64,000 nucleotides of DNA from Stomorhina lunata (Eukaryota > Arthropoda > Insecta > Diptera > Rhiniidae), in NCBI GenBank assembly GCA_933228675.1, contig OW121741.1, forward strand, positions 80,018,040 through 80,082,039, written 5' to 3'. This document shows positions 48,268 through 60,752 of the stretch, in pieces. The notes under the pieces were generated by a model that did no database searches, was not told where the DNA came from, and saw only the letters and a list, made by a program, of their open reading frames with translations. How positions within the stretch are numbered: position 1 is the first letter of the stretch; the number at the start of each line of letters is the position of its first letter. A program made the translations under genes and the position numbers.

Positions 48268-49873
48268 TTTTATACCCACCATCAAAAAGAATTTGGGGTA
48301 TATTGAGATTGTCATTCCGTTTGTAATTTCCTTAATATTGGCACAAAAATCAAAAACGATATATATTCTGAATCCTTATGAAATTCTAAGACGATTGAGC
48401 GATGTCCGTCTGTCTGTCCGTCTGTCTGTTGAAATCACGATAACGCCTAAACGAAAGGAGCTAGCTCAATGAAATATAGTAAAAACATTCTTCATCACTG
48501 AGAAAATTTTGGTATTGAAATTGGGCAAAATCGGTTAATATTTGACCATAGCTCCCGTATAACCTCGCCTACGCTAATCGCTTATTTGCTAATAAATGAC
48601 AAACTATATAACCAAGCGTATTGGCAGCTATGATAATAAAATTTGATATATGTCACCATTTGACCTAGCTTCCATATAAAAAACTTACGAAAACACAAAA
48701 ATTCAAAAAGAAACGGGGATTTATGTCCGTCTATCCGTCAGATAAAATCGTGATAGCTCCTTAACTACAAAAGCTAGTTAGACTAAATTAAGCACAAGGA
48801 AGTTTTAGGTCAATGTCAGCCAGTGCGCAAAATTTTGTTACAAGCGGTCACCATTTCACCATAGCTCCCATATAAAAAACTTATGGAAACACAAAAATAC
48901 ATAAAGAAAAGGTTGTTTATGTCCCTCTGTCTGGCAGATAAAAGCACGATAGCGCCTTAACGAAAAGAGCTAGAGGGACAAAAGTATTTTGGATATCTTG
49001 AAAAAGATGTGTGTTGAAAATGGACAAAATCGGTTCAAATTTAGTTAGAGCTCCCATATAACCCCGCCCCCCGAAACACATTAATGCTGAAAAATTGAAT
49101 ACAATTGTAATAGCTATGACGATTAAATTTAAAATAGGGAAGTTTTATGCAATATTTGATCAGTTTATCAAATTTTATAGGAATCAGTCCATATTTGACT
49201 TTAGCTTTCATATAAAAAACACTCACGGAAACCGAAAATTTTAGCAAAGGCCAGTTAAGAGCTATTATACTTATAATAAACTATCATAGCTATGGTCACT
49301 AAATTTTGCAAGAATAAGCTCTATATATATACCAGCCAGTGTGTTTGATTTTGTGTTTAATTTTGTTACAATCGGTTAACATTTGCCTATAATTCTTATT
49401 TTTATAATATCCCTTTTTTACATCAACAATCAAAAAAATTTGGAGGTACATTCATTATATTAAGATTGCACCTATGAAATTAGATAGGCATCAATCAATG
49501 CTCAGCCCAGACTTTATATATGATGGATGCATTAGAAACTCCTAACGAAATATATGGACCTGCCGTATTACTATTTACTTGTTTAGCCTAACTACATATT
49601 AAGCACAACGAAAAGTATTTAACAACTTATTAATGTAAATCCTGGGAAACCACTAAGATATTTTTAAATGTTGAGCTATAAATCTACTGCAACCGAATTT
49701 AGTCCAAAAATTTTACCAACAATACCAATTAGCTTAGCGATTTTTTCAGCTTTGGTTCACATTTTGAATAAGCTGCACCCTTGTAGATATATGAGATATG
49801 TTTCTAAATTTAACACAACTTGGTGGTGGGTATATAAGATTCGGCACAGCCGAATATAACACTCTTACTTGTT
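48268..49873 (+). mobile_element. Family B element, copy 7, complete at both ends
   Basis: The 5' end is ATACCCACCATCAAAAAGAA (48272), with a GTCCGTCTGTCTGTCCGTCT run near 48405. The modular interior includes CCCATATAACCCCGCCCC (49052-49069). The 3' subterminal GGTGGTGGGTATATAAG is followed by hairpin ATTCGGCACAGCCGAAT (49839-49855) and CTTACTTGTT. About 1.6 kb; together with B8 it is the best copy to define the family. Confidence 0.85.
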
Positions 49874-50446
49874 ATATCTTCGTTTATTGATTCTATTCAA
49901 CATATGTGAACATAGACACATCCTAGCTTATTCCTCCTTGTACTGACATACATCTTTAGAGACTTAGATATCTCGATCATCTTCACTTTTCAGCCCAACT
50001 GTTGTGAAACTTCTGAATACTTATTTACATTAATTAATTTTATGTTTAACTCATTATTCGCAAAATAATTGTTTGAAAAATTATCAAAGCAAGAGCTTTA
50101 GATGTAATTTTTAAATTGAAAAAAGGGAAATATTAAATAAAAAAGATTTCAAAGGTAATGAGTAGCAATTGTTGCCACTCGAATTACTTTTTATTTTTAT
50201 TCACGATTAATTTGTTATTTGTGTAAATATAATTAAAAATATAAAGGTCTGACTTTTGTTGCAAGTGTCAAGAGAATTGCAAATGAATTGGCAGATAATG
50301 CAGCAATTAACACACATACACACACACACATACTTTATGCATTAACTTATTAAACTAATTTTGCAAAGTAATGTTTTACAATTCCATTTGATTAATCGAC
50401 GTAAATATTTAACACTTCATCATTAAATTAAATAATAATTATTTAT
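49874..50446. other. Non-repetitive sequence
   Basis: No gene seen. A short CA run lies at about 50311-50330. Confidence 0.5.
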
Positions 50447-53400
50447 AAAATTTTTCGTTAAAAAAAATTTTCTATAGAAAATTTTTCTGGAAAAAAAGAA
50501 AATTTTTTTGTTAAAAAAATTTTCTGTAGAAAATTTTTCGTTAAAAAAATTTTCTATAGAAAATTAAAAAAAAAAAAAATTTAATTAAAAAAATTTTTCT
50601 ATAGAAAAATTTTCGTTAAAAAAAATTTTCGGTAAAAAAATTTTTCTTTAGAAAAATTTTCGTTAAAAAAATTTTTCTATAGAAAAATTTTCGTTAAAAA
50701 AATTTTTCCATAGAAAAATTTTCGTTGAAAAAATTTTTCTATAGAAAAATTTTCGGTAAAAAAATTTTTCTATAGAAAAATTTTCGTTAAAAAAAATTTT
50801 CTATAGAAAAATTTTCGTTAAAAAAATTTTTCTATAGAAAAATTTTCGTTAAAAAAATTTTTCTATAGAAAAATTTTCGTTAAAAAAATTTTTCTATAGA
50901 AAAATTTTCGTTAAAAAAATTTTTCTATAGAAAAATTTTCGTTAAAAAAATTTTTCTATAGAAAAATTTTCGTTAAAAAAATTTTTCTATAGAAAAATTT
51001 TCGTTAAAAAAATTTTTCTATAGAAAAATTTTCGTTAAAAAAATTTTTCTATAGAAAAATTTTCGTTAAAAAAATTTTTCTATAGAAAAATTTTCGTTAA
51101 AAAAATTTTTCTATAGAAAAATTTTCGTTAAAAAAATTTTTCTATAGAAAAATTTTCGTTAAAAAAATTTTTCTATAGAAAAATTTTCGTTAAAAAAATT
51201 TTTCTATAGAAAAATTTTCGTTAAAAAAATTTTTCTATAGAAAAATTTTCGTTAAAAAAATTTTTCTATAGAAAAATTTTCGTTAAAAAAATTTTTCTAT
51301 AGAAAAATTTTCGTTAAAAATATTTTTCTATCGAAAAATTTTCGTTAAAAATATTTTTCTATCGAAAAATTTTCGTTAAAAAAATTTTTCTATAGAAAAA
51401 TTTTCGTTAAAAAAATTTTTCTATAGAAAAATTTTCGTTAAAAAAATTTTTCTATAGAAAAATTTTCGTTAAAAAAATTTTTCTATAGAAAAATTTTCGT
51501 TAAAAAAATTTTTCTATAGAAAAATTTTCGTTAAAAAAATTTTTCTATAGAAAAATTTTCGTTAAAAAAATTTTTCTATAGAAAAATTTTCGTTAAAAAA
51601 ATTTTTCTATAGAAAAATTTTCGTTAAAAAAATTTTTCTATAAAAAAATTTTCGTTAAAAAAATTTTTCTATAGAAAATTTTTCGTTAAAAAAATTTTTC
51701 TATAGAAAAATTTTCGTTAAAAAAATATTTCTATAGAAAAATTTTTCGTTAAAAAAATTTTTCGTTAAAAAAATTTTTCTATAGAAAATTTTTCATTAAA
51801 AAAATTTTTCTATAGAAAATTTTTCATTAAAAAAATTTTTCTATAGAAAATTTTTCGTTAAAAAAATTTTTCTATAGAAAATTTTTCGTTAAAAAAATTT
51901 TTCTATAGAAAATTTTTCGTTAAAAAAATTTTTCTATAGAAAATTTTTCGTTAAAAAAATTTTTCTATAGAAAATTTTTCGTTAAAAAATTTTTCTATAG
52001 AAAAATTTTCGTTATAAAAATTTTTCTATAGAAAAATTTTCGTTAAAAAAATTTTTCTATAGAAAAATTTTCGTTAAAAAAATTTTTCTATAGAAAATTT
52101 TTCGTTAAAAAAATTTTTCTATAGAAAATTTTTCGTTAAAAAATTATTTCTATAGAAAATTTTTCGTTAAAAAATTTTTTCTATAGAAAATTTTTCGTTA
52201 AAAAAATTTTTCTATAGAAAATTTTTCTTAAAAAAAATTTTTCTTTACAAAATTTTTCGTTAAAAAAATTTTTCTATAGAAAATTTTTCGTTAAAAAAAA
52301 TTTTCTATAGAAAATTTTTCGTTAAAAAAATTTTCTATAGAAAATTTTTCGTTAAAAAAATTTTTCTATAGAAAATTTTTCGTTAAAAAAATTTTCTATA
52401 GAAAATTTTTCGTTAAAAAAATTTTTCTTTAGAAAATTTTTCGTTAAAAAAATTTTTCTATAAAAAATTTTTCATTAAAAAAAATTTTTCGTTAAAAAAA
52501 TTTTTCTATAGAAAATTTTTCGTTAAAAAAATGTTTCTATAGAAAATTTTTCGTTAAAAAAATTTTTCTATAGAAAATTTTTCGTTAAAAAAATTTTTCT
52601 ATAGAAAATTTTTCGTTAAAAAAATTTTTCTATAGAAAAATTTTCGTTATAAAAATTTTTCTATAGAAAAATTTTCGTTAAAAAAATTTTTCTATAGAAA
52701 AATTTTCGTTAAAAAAATTTTTCTATAGAAAATTTTTCGTTAAAAAAATTTTTCTATAGAAAATTTTTCGTTAAAAAAATTTTTCTATAGAAAATTTTTC
52801 GTTAAAAAATTTTTTCTATAGAAAATTTTTCGTTAAAAAATTTTTTCTATAGAAAATTTTTCGTTAAAAAAATTTTTCTATAGAAAATTTTTCTTAAAAA
52901 AAATTTTTCTTTACAAAATTTTTCGTTAAAAAAATTTTTCTATAGAAAATTTTTCGTTAAAAAAAATTTTCTATAGAAAATTTTTCGTTAAAAAAATTTT
53001 CTATAGAAAATTTTTCGTTAAAAAAATTTTTCTATAGAAAATTTTTCGTTAAAAAAATTTTCTATAGAAAATTTTTCGTTAAAAAAATTTTTCTTTTGAA
53101 AATTTTTCGTTAAAAAAATTTTTCTTTTGAAAATTTTTCGTTAAAAAAATTTTTCTATAAAAAATTTTTCATTAAAAAAAATTTTTCGTTAAAAAAATTT
53201 TTCTATAGAAAATTTTTCGTTAAAAAAATTTTTCTATAGAAAATTTTTCGTTAAAAAAATTTTTCTATAGAAAATTTTTCGTTAAAAAATTTTTTCTATA
53301 GAAAATTTTTTGTTAAAAAAATTTTTCTATAGAAAATTTTTCGTTAAAAAAATTTTTCTATAGAAAATTTTTCGTTAAAAAAATTTTTCTATAGAAAATT

Positions 53401-53737
53401 TTTCGTTAAAAAAATTTTTCTATAGAAAATTTTTCGTTAAAAAGATTTTTCTATAGAAAATTTTTCGTTAAAAAAATTTTCTATATAAAATTTTTCGTTA
53501 AAAAAATTTTTCTATATAAAATTTTTCGTTAAAAAAATTTTTCTATAGAAAATTTTTCGTTAAAAAAATTTTTCTATAGAAAATTTTTCGTTAAAAAAAT
53601 TTTTCTATAGAAAATTTTTCGTTAAAAAAATTTTTCTATAGAAAATTTTTCGTTAAAAAAATTTTTCTATAGAAAATTTTTCGTTAAAAAAATTTTTCTA
53701 TAGAAAATTTTTCGTTAAAAAAATTTTTCTATAGAAA
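50447..53737. repeat. Palindrome satellite array 4, 31-bp unit
   Basis: About 106 units of 31 bp with the TTTTTCTATAGAAAAA palindrome, a linker containing TTTTCGTTAAAAAAA, and a second form in which one base moves across the palindrome (GAAAATTTTTCG). The left 1.2 kb is uniform; the right 2 kb is variant-rich and holds a duplicated block. It differs from array 1 mainly by CGTT instead of CGGT in the linker. Confidence 0.97.
52010..53200. repeat. Higher-order duplication within satellite array 4
   Basis: Rare variants occur twice in the same order. CGTTATAAAAA is at 52010 and 52645, TTCTTTACAAAAT at 52241 and 52907, and TTCATTAAAAAAAAT at 52471 and 53168. Offsets of 635, 666 and 697 rise by exactly one 31-bp unit each time. 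So a block of about 16-20 units was duplicated and the second copy gained two single units. Confidence 0.85.
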
Positions 53738-54762
53738 GTTCTTCGAATTTGAAAAAAATGAACAAAGTTGTTATTTTAGAATTATTTATTAATTTAATAA
53801 AATTAAATGATTCATAAAAGTATTCTCCATTTTTTTGTGTATATGTTTATTAACTTTTGACCTTATGTAATAAATACCGATATTTGTAAACCATCTTAAT
53901 AGATTCACTTGTGTTTAACTTTTGCTATTACCATTTAATCCCTTACAACTGTGTCCTTTAAATCCTTAATGTAAATACAAATAAATGTTAATTTAATGTG
54001 TGGATAAATAATTGTTTAATGTTGATATTGTCCATTTCAATGTTGAATGTTTTACAATATTTTATAGTTGTTTTTCAAGTGCTAACAATTATTTACTAAA
54101 ACAAACAAATAAATAAATAAATATGTTTACAGTGTAAACTTTACACACTTAGATACAAATACAAAACGCAAATACAACTAGAAGTACTTACATTGTAATG
54201 TGTTGAGTTAATGTTGAGTAATCCTTAAAATTGGGGCTATTAACTTTAAATGAGTGAGTGTTTATTTTAGGGTATGTACATATGTATGTGTTACAATTAT
54301 GGCTTTTGTGTTTTCTAGAGCTTTAAAGCTTACATCGCCACTGAGTATTTATATTTAGTAAAAAAATAAAGTTAAAGTTAACTTAATTAAAGCTTATATA
54401 ACTAATGTAAAATCATTGTTGATTGAGCCCGTAGGTATGCAAGGGTTAATTGGAACAAAAATGTTTAATAGAAATAAAGGCTCCTTTGAACGATTTTTTG
54501 AATTTTCATTGATATATAACTATAAAAATGTTTCTAGTACCTTTTTGAAAAAATAATAATATTTAAAAATTGTATATTTGACCCTTGTAATAAAAGGGTT
54601 AATAACATCCGATTTCAAACAAATTTATAATATATATTTCTACCCATTGAAGGAATAAAAATTTCAGTTCTGCTTGATTCGAATATGTTTAAGAAACTCT
54701 TTAGTCGGCATTGAGCTTTTATTATGGTAGGTCTGTTAGAGAAAAAGCATTTTTATAATTTT
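53738..54762. other. AT-rich non-repetitive sequence
   Basis: About 1 kb without a gene. Two GGGTTAAT-containing segments in opposite surroundings (near 54440 and 54598) may be remnants of a small inverted-repeat element. Confidence 0.45.
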
Positions 54763-55905
54763 CTCTCAGTGTGTTGAAAAAAAATAGGAGAATAATTCAA
54801 TAACTTTTAAGCGGTAAGCTCGATTATCATGAAATGTCTCATGGATATTGAGGAGGAGTATCCGAGCTTAAGCTAATTTGGAGTCTGTAGACCTTTTTAG
54901 TCCTCAAAGTAGGGCACCTCGGGTTCTTCGAAATTTAAAAACGATCCAGAGGTCACATTTTTGATCCGATATAAAAGATTTGTATATGTACGAAATGAGA
55001 CCAATAAAAAACATTCCTATACATTTGATTTATCTCGTATAGTTTAAGAGATATTCCACTTCGACTGATACGACTAAAGCTTAGAAATTTGCTAATTTCG
55101 GATGCAAATTGTTTCCGATTTTCCCGAAATTTGTCTTACTTGTTATCTAAGGAATGTGTAAATCTAACAAAAAAAGAATTGATGGAAAATCTTTGGTTAA
55201 TCTATTATATGCACTTAAGTTTTAATTTTGCAAAAAAAAAAGTGTTGTCGTTATTTAGCAAAAAAAGTGGTAACATTATTTTTAAGATATAAAAAAACTT
55301 GCTAAGAAACATATATAAATAGTATTTAATATTTTTGAAAAAAAAGTTATAAGAAAAACTATAAGTGGAACTATGGTCCAAAATTTGATATCATCTTTGT
55401 GGGGATTTTTAAAAAATCTTTGGGAAATGTCGAATTGCTGCCAATATTTTTTCATTTTTGTGTTTTTTTTTTCGTCAAAAAATCTATTTCAGTACTAAGT
55501 GCTATTAAAATACATTGACAAATGATTTTATTATTGATTTATGAAATCTTATCAAAAATTCTTATTTTTTTGAGATTTGAAAAAAATTTTGGGAAATGAT
55601 TTTAAATGATGGCAGGTATCCGGGAATTCGCAATATTTTTTTCAAATCCAAAAAAAAACAAGATTTTTTTATTAGGATTTCATATATCGGATCAAAAATG
55701 TCATGAAAAAAAAACAGTTTTCGGGTTATGCGAATATTTATTGCTTAACTTTCTCCATTTTTTATAACACTATATCTCGAAAACTAGAGCTAACCTAAAA
55801 AACGGTTATCACCATTAAATTCAGCGTACTCGATTTATCTTTACTAGGTCCCTCTTTTGTCGTTAAAAAAAGTTGTCCAAATCGTCTATATTTACTACCT
55901 GTTAA
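54763..55905. repeat. Unclassified sequence resembling the right edge of the window
   Basis: Begins with GTGTTGAAAAAAAATAGG and AATAATTCAATAACTTTTAA, and includes GGGCACCTCGGGTTCTTCGA (about 54906). The segment from 63329 has AATAATTCTGTAACTTTTGA and GGTCACCTCGGGTGTTCGAC in the same order and similar spacing. Probably two diverged members of one repeat family. No coding region recognised. Confidence 0.4.
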
Positions 55906-56006
55906 GGCCAAATGCCGAGAATATTTAGAAATAAATGGGCTTGAATGTTGTGCGCATATTCTCCAATTTTGTCTTTCCTTGCAAGTTTAGAATTTCCTCC
56001 CTTAAC

Positions 56007-56036
56007 ATTCCAGGAGTGGGTTACTAGCCCGACGCA
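56007..56036 (-). repeat. Short RTE 5' UTR fragment
   Basis: The segment CCAGGAGTGGGTTACTAGCC plus GACG is the same as in the 5' UTR of RTE copy X (47106-47131) and, inverted, at 61749-61773. Only about 28 bp is shared here. Confidence 0.5.
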
Positions 56037-56208
56037 CAGTGGTATTTCTTCATACATCGAAGTGCAAATATAGAAGGAGTGACCATACAACGATGAAATT
56101 TTTCATACTTGTTCAGTTTTATATAGATAAGAAAAATTAAAAACAAAAAATTCGAAATCCGCCGACTCCTTGGGTTACCTGCCTTGGGCCCCATTTGTTC
56201 ACCTATTT

Positions 56209-57826
56209 TTATACCCACCATCAAAAAGAATGGGGGGTATATTGAGATTGTCATTCCATTTGTAATTTCCTTATTATTGGCTCAAAAATCTGTCCGTCTG
56301 TCTGTCCGTCTATTGAAATCACGATAACGCCTAAACGAAAGGAGCTAGTCCACTGAAACTTAGTAAAAACATTATTCATCTCTGAGAAAATTTTAGTATT
56401 GAAATTGGGCAAAATCGGTTAACATTTGACCATAGCTCCAATACAAAAAACTTACGGAAACAGCCAAAATTTCAGCTAAAATACACTTAAATGCCAATAA
56501 ATCTAAAAGTATAACAGATATAACCACTTAATTTGGCACAAGAAAGTCTTATATTAACGCCAGCCAGTGTGCAAAATTTTGTCGCAATCGGTCACCAGTT
56601 GACCTAGCTCCCATATAAAAAACTTACGGAAACACAAAAATTCAAGAGAAAAGGGGATTTATGTCCGTCTGTCCGTCAGATAAAATCGTGATACCTCCTT
56701 AACTACAAAAGCTAGTAAGACTAAATTAAGCACAAGGAAGTCTTATGTTAATGCCAGCCAGTGTGCTATAATTTTGTCACAATCGGTCACCATTCGACCA
56801 TAGCTCCCATGTAAAAAACTTATGGAAACACTGTCCGTCAGATAAAAGCACGATAGCGCCTTAACGAAAAGAGCTAGAGGGACAAAATTTTACAAAAGTA
56901 TTTTGGATATCTTAGAAAAGATATGTGTTGAAAATCGACAAAATCGGTTTAAATTTAGTTAGAGCTCCCATATAACCCCGCCACGGGAAACACATTAATG
57001 CTGATAAATTGAATACAATTGTAATAGCTATGACGATTAAATTAAAAATAGGGAAGTTGTATGCAATTTTTGATCAGTTTATCAAATTTTATAGGAATCA
57101 GTTCATATTTGACTTTAGCTTTCATATAAAAAACACTCACGGAAACCAAAAATTTTAGCAAAGGCCGGTGAAAAGCTATTAAATAAAAAAAAACTATGAT
57201 AGCTATGACCACTAAAGTTTGCAAGAATAAGCTCTATATATATACCAGCCAGTGTGTAAAATTTTGTTACAATCGGTCAACATTTGGCTATGATTCTTAT
57301 ATATATATATATAATATCCCCTTTTTATATCTACAATCAAAAAGATTTGGAGGTACATTCATTATATTAAGATTGCACCTATGAAATTAGATAGGCTTCA
57401 ATCAATGTTCAGCCCAGACTTTATATATAATGAATGCATTAGGAACTTCTAACGGAATATATGGACCTGCCGTATTACTATTAACGTGTTTAGCCTAAGT
57501 ACATATTAAGCACAACGAAAAGTATTTAACAACTTATTAATGTAAAACTATACCCGGTTATGAGACCGAATGTTGATTAAATTTAAATACTAGGGAAACC
57601 ACTAAAATATTTTTAAATGTTGAACTATAAAGTTACGGCAACCGAATTTAGTCCAAAGGTTTTACCAACAATACCAATTAGCTTAGCGATTTTTTCAGTT
57701 TTGGTCCAGATTTGAATTAGCTGCACCCTTGTAGATATATGTGATATGTTTCTAATTTTAACACAACTTGATGGTGGGTATATAAGATTCGGCATAGCCG
57801 ATTATAACACTCTTACTTGTTTTTAA
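56209..57826 (+). mobile_element. Family B element, copy 8, complete at both ends
   Basis: The 5' end is ATACCCACCATCAAAAAGAA (56213), with a short GTCCGTCTGTCTGTCCGTCT run near 56287. The 3' end is GATGGTGGGTATATAAG, then hairpin ATTCGGCATAGCCGATT (57787-57803) and CTTACTTGTTTTT. It shows the uninterrupted form of the site (CCCCTTTTTATATCTACAAT, near 57318) into which B is nested in copies 3 and 4. Confidence 0.87.
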
Positions 57827-57857
57827 TAAATTTTAACTACTACAAAGAAGTATGTAG

Positions 57858-57889
57858 TTGAAGTCATTATATATATATAATGACTTCAA
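57858..57889. repeat. Perfect 32-bp palindrome
   Basis: The left arm TTGAAGTCATTATATA is followed immediately by its exact reverse complement TATATAATGACTTCAA. It is not part of any repeat family recognised here. It lies 9 bp before the first motif of the E-box cluster. Confidence 0.95.
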
Positions 57890-57897
57890 TGGTTATG

Positions 57898-59150
57898 TAC
57901 GTGACATTTGTACACGTTTTATTGTCTTTGAATATTGTGGAAATAAAAATGGATTAGAATTTTTGAATGAATTTTAGAATCGTACATTATATGTGATGAG
58001 TTCTTTCTAAAAAGTATATATATTAAAAAATTAAGCACTGAGTACCCAAGTTCCATGCATTCAAAGTTGACTTATGCACGTGACAAAAAAAGTAAGTGCC
58101 TTTTAGAGCCGTAAGGAATATTGTAAAAGTAAGCGAATTATAGGAGATTTTTTTTTCGGAAAAAATGTTTTTATAAAGGCTATTAATGGACCTTTATAAT
58201 CATGTTTTGTTCAAAAACAAGTATGCATTGGTTGGCTAAGAAAAAACAAATTTGTTCATTACGCACGTTACATTACGCACGTGACACTTTTTACCTTCAT
58301 ACATATTTTAGTAATTTAACATATATTTTCAGAAGTTTTTAAGAAAAAATTTGGCACAGATCATTGTTTTGATATTGGGACCATGGCTATTGAAATCGGT
58401 CCATTATTTATGGTACCTCCCATAGGTCCCACTTCCCGGAATTGATATTTTGGCCACAAATATCAATATTTTTCCATGAAATTTTAAGCAAATACTCCTT
58501 ATGTAAAACTGAATCACTGTACAAAATTTGAAATCGGTCCACATTTGACCATAGCTCCCATACAAACTCTTCTGTCAAAACGCACTAAATGAAGCAAAAA
58601 TCACTAAAACACTCGTAAATCTGAAGATAATGAGAATCCTGAGTTCATTTTTTGCATACATAATTTTTGTAAAAGCCGTAATCAATTTTTTAAATTTCAA
58701 GGTAATCGGTCCATATTTGACCCTAGGCCCCATGTAAGCCAAACTGACAAAAACAGCTTAAATATATAAGTTTTGAGAAAATGTTTCTATGATGGCAAAA
58801 TTTAGCAAATATTAGCCTTTATACAGGAAGAAGAACACCTTTGATCTTAGTGGTGAAGGGTATCGTATGGTCGGACTTGACCGACTATAGCACTTTCCTA
58901 CTTGTCTTAAATTAAAATAAAATTTATCAAATGGACATAAATGAACAGTATTAAATTTTTCGTACTTACTATTACGCACGTGACAAAGTTCATAAATCCA
59001 AAAAAAATTACTTTTTGTAGAAGGCAATTAATTTCAATAATTTATTTAAGCAAACAAAAAACTTGCTTTAGAAACTAAACAACAAGACACTTCAACTGAT
59101 AATGAGCAACTAGTGGCATTATGTGGTTCTTTTGCCTTACGCACGTGACA
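57898..59150 (+). promoter_or_regulatory. Cluster of six directional E-box-like motifs
   Basis: Six same-strand occurrences of a TTAYGCACGTGACA-like motif: around 57898 (TACGTGACA), 58075 (TGCACGTGACA), 58261 (ACGCACGTTACA), 58275, 58974 and 59139 (each ACGCACGTGACA). Three copies share the full 14-mer TTACGCACGTGACA. Flanking DNA between them is not visibly repeated. The core CACGTG is the classical E-box bound by bHLH factors, and RCGTG is the hypoxia-response core. Function is inference. A family A insertion (58347-58904) splits the cluster; without it, gaps are about 140-186 bp, apart from one close pair. It lies 1.6 kb upstream of the candidate exon. Confidence 0.5.
58347..58904 (+). mobile_element. 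Family A element, copy 3, 5'-truncated
   Basis: Matches copies 1 and 2 from the GGGACCATGGCTATTG block to the 3' end: GTGGTGAAGGGTATCG, hairpin GGTCGGACTTGACC, CACTTTCCTACTTG. The first 200 bp of the family is missing. It gives the uninterrupted sequence at the point where B1 entered copy 2. Confidence 0.8.
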
Positions 59151-59667
59151 AAGGAATGTTGTCAGCAGCAATGACAAATAATGGATGTTAAAGCTTTTAA
59201 ATTGAATTAAAGAGCCTTTCGTTTTACATACCATTTTTTTGCATTTAAGATTATGATAGGCTGAAAATTTGTTTACATAGTAAAATCTTAATAGTTTCTT
59301 TTTAATTTTCTGTTGTTAAAAATATTATGCGAGCGTTTTGATTTTTTAACTAACGGTGGACCATTTCATGGAAATGCCCATATATTATCAAATTTAGCAT
59401 TAACAAATATTAACCATTACAATATAATATTGATCAATATTGAATATTCAAAACCTGATGAGTTGCAATAAAATGATTAATAAATACACAATAATCATTA
59501 GAGAGATTGAGGCAATCAGACGAAAATTTGCTGAAGTTGCTATAACTAAAATCTGGCTAATGGAATAACATTATTTATTTAATATGCAATTTTAATCAAA
59601 CTACTTTTAACTGCTATGAAAGGATAATTTTGTAATTGTTATTAGATGATTAACAATGGAAAACAAA
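59151..59667. other. Non-repetitive AT-rich sequence
   Basis: No gene or repeat recognised. If the downstream exon is real, this is intronic. Confidence 0.45.
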
Positions 59668-60441
59668 GCAAGTAAGAAAGTGCTATAGTCGGTCAAGCCC
59701 GACCATACGATACCCTTCACCACTAAGGTCAAAGGTGATATTTTTCCTGTATAAAGACAAATATTTGTTAAATTTTGCCATCATACAAACATATTCTCAA
59801 AACTTAAGCTGTTTCCGTCATTTGGACTTATATGAGAGCTAGGGTCAAATGTGGACCGATTATCTCGAAATTTGGCAAATAGATTACAATTGTGCAAAAA
59901 ATAAACTTGAAATTCTCATTATCGTTAGATTTTCAAGCGTTTTAGTGATTTTTGTCTCATTTAGTGCGTTCTTACAGAAGAGTTTGTATGGAAGCTATGG
60001 TCAAATAAGGACCGATTTCGACATTTGGTACAGTTTAGTTTACACAAGCAGTATTTGGTTTAAATTTAATGAAAAAATATTTATATTTGTGGCCAATATA
60101 TCAATTCCAAGAAGTGGGACCTATGGGAGTTACCATAAATAACGGACCGTTTTTTTTTAAATTTCAATAGCCATGGTCCCATTATCAAAAAAATGATCTG
60201 CGGCAAATATTTCAAATTATCTTTAGAATTACGACCTGTAGTTTGATTACAAGGTTTACATGGGGGTCCAGCCCTCCAGCCAGAGGGACGGACGCACTTA
60301 CATCGCTAAATCGACTCAGAAAGTGATTCTAAGCCTATTGGTATACTAAAAGGTGGGTCTAAGACAAATATTTCTATGCTTTACATACATCAGCACAAAC
60401 TTATAATACCCTTTCCACCTATGGTGGTGGAGGGTATAATA
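59668..60441 (-). mobile_element. Family A element, copy 4, complete
   Basis: Reverse orientation: CAAGTAAGAAAGTGC, hairpin GGTCAAGCCCGACC, CGATACCCTTCACCACTAAG at the left. TAATACCCTTTCCACC and GGTGGTGGAGGGTATAAT at the right. About 770 bp. It lacks B and shows the joined CTTAAGCTGTTTCCGTCATT. With copy 1 it defines the full family. Confidence 0.85.
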
Positions 60442-60752
60442 ATTATGTGATTAATAAATGAATATTTCAAATAAATTCCAAATAAATATGTTTATAAAAA
60501 AACGGATAATAGTTAATTCTTAAGGCTCTGCAGTCTTTGGAAGTGATGATTAATCTTAAAGCAAAGATGTAATGAAAATACTAATGAAAAAAATGTGATA
60601 AAAATAAGAAAAGGCATTAAAAAATTTAAAAATTTACAATATTTTTTTTATCAACATTTCTTTGCGATTTTCTAAAAATAAATTTATAGACAAGAGATAA
60701 GCTAATTTACAAAAAGCTTTTTTCTAATTTTCCTGCTTTTTTGTAATTACAG
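60442..60752 (+). other. Putative intron end with splice acceptor
   Basis: AT-rich sequence ending in a strong polypyrimidine tract and acceptor (CTGCTTTTTTGTAATTACAG, AG at 60751-60752) immediately before the candidate exon. Confidence 0.5.
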
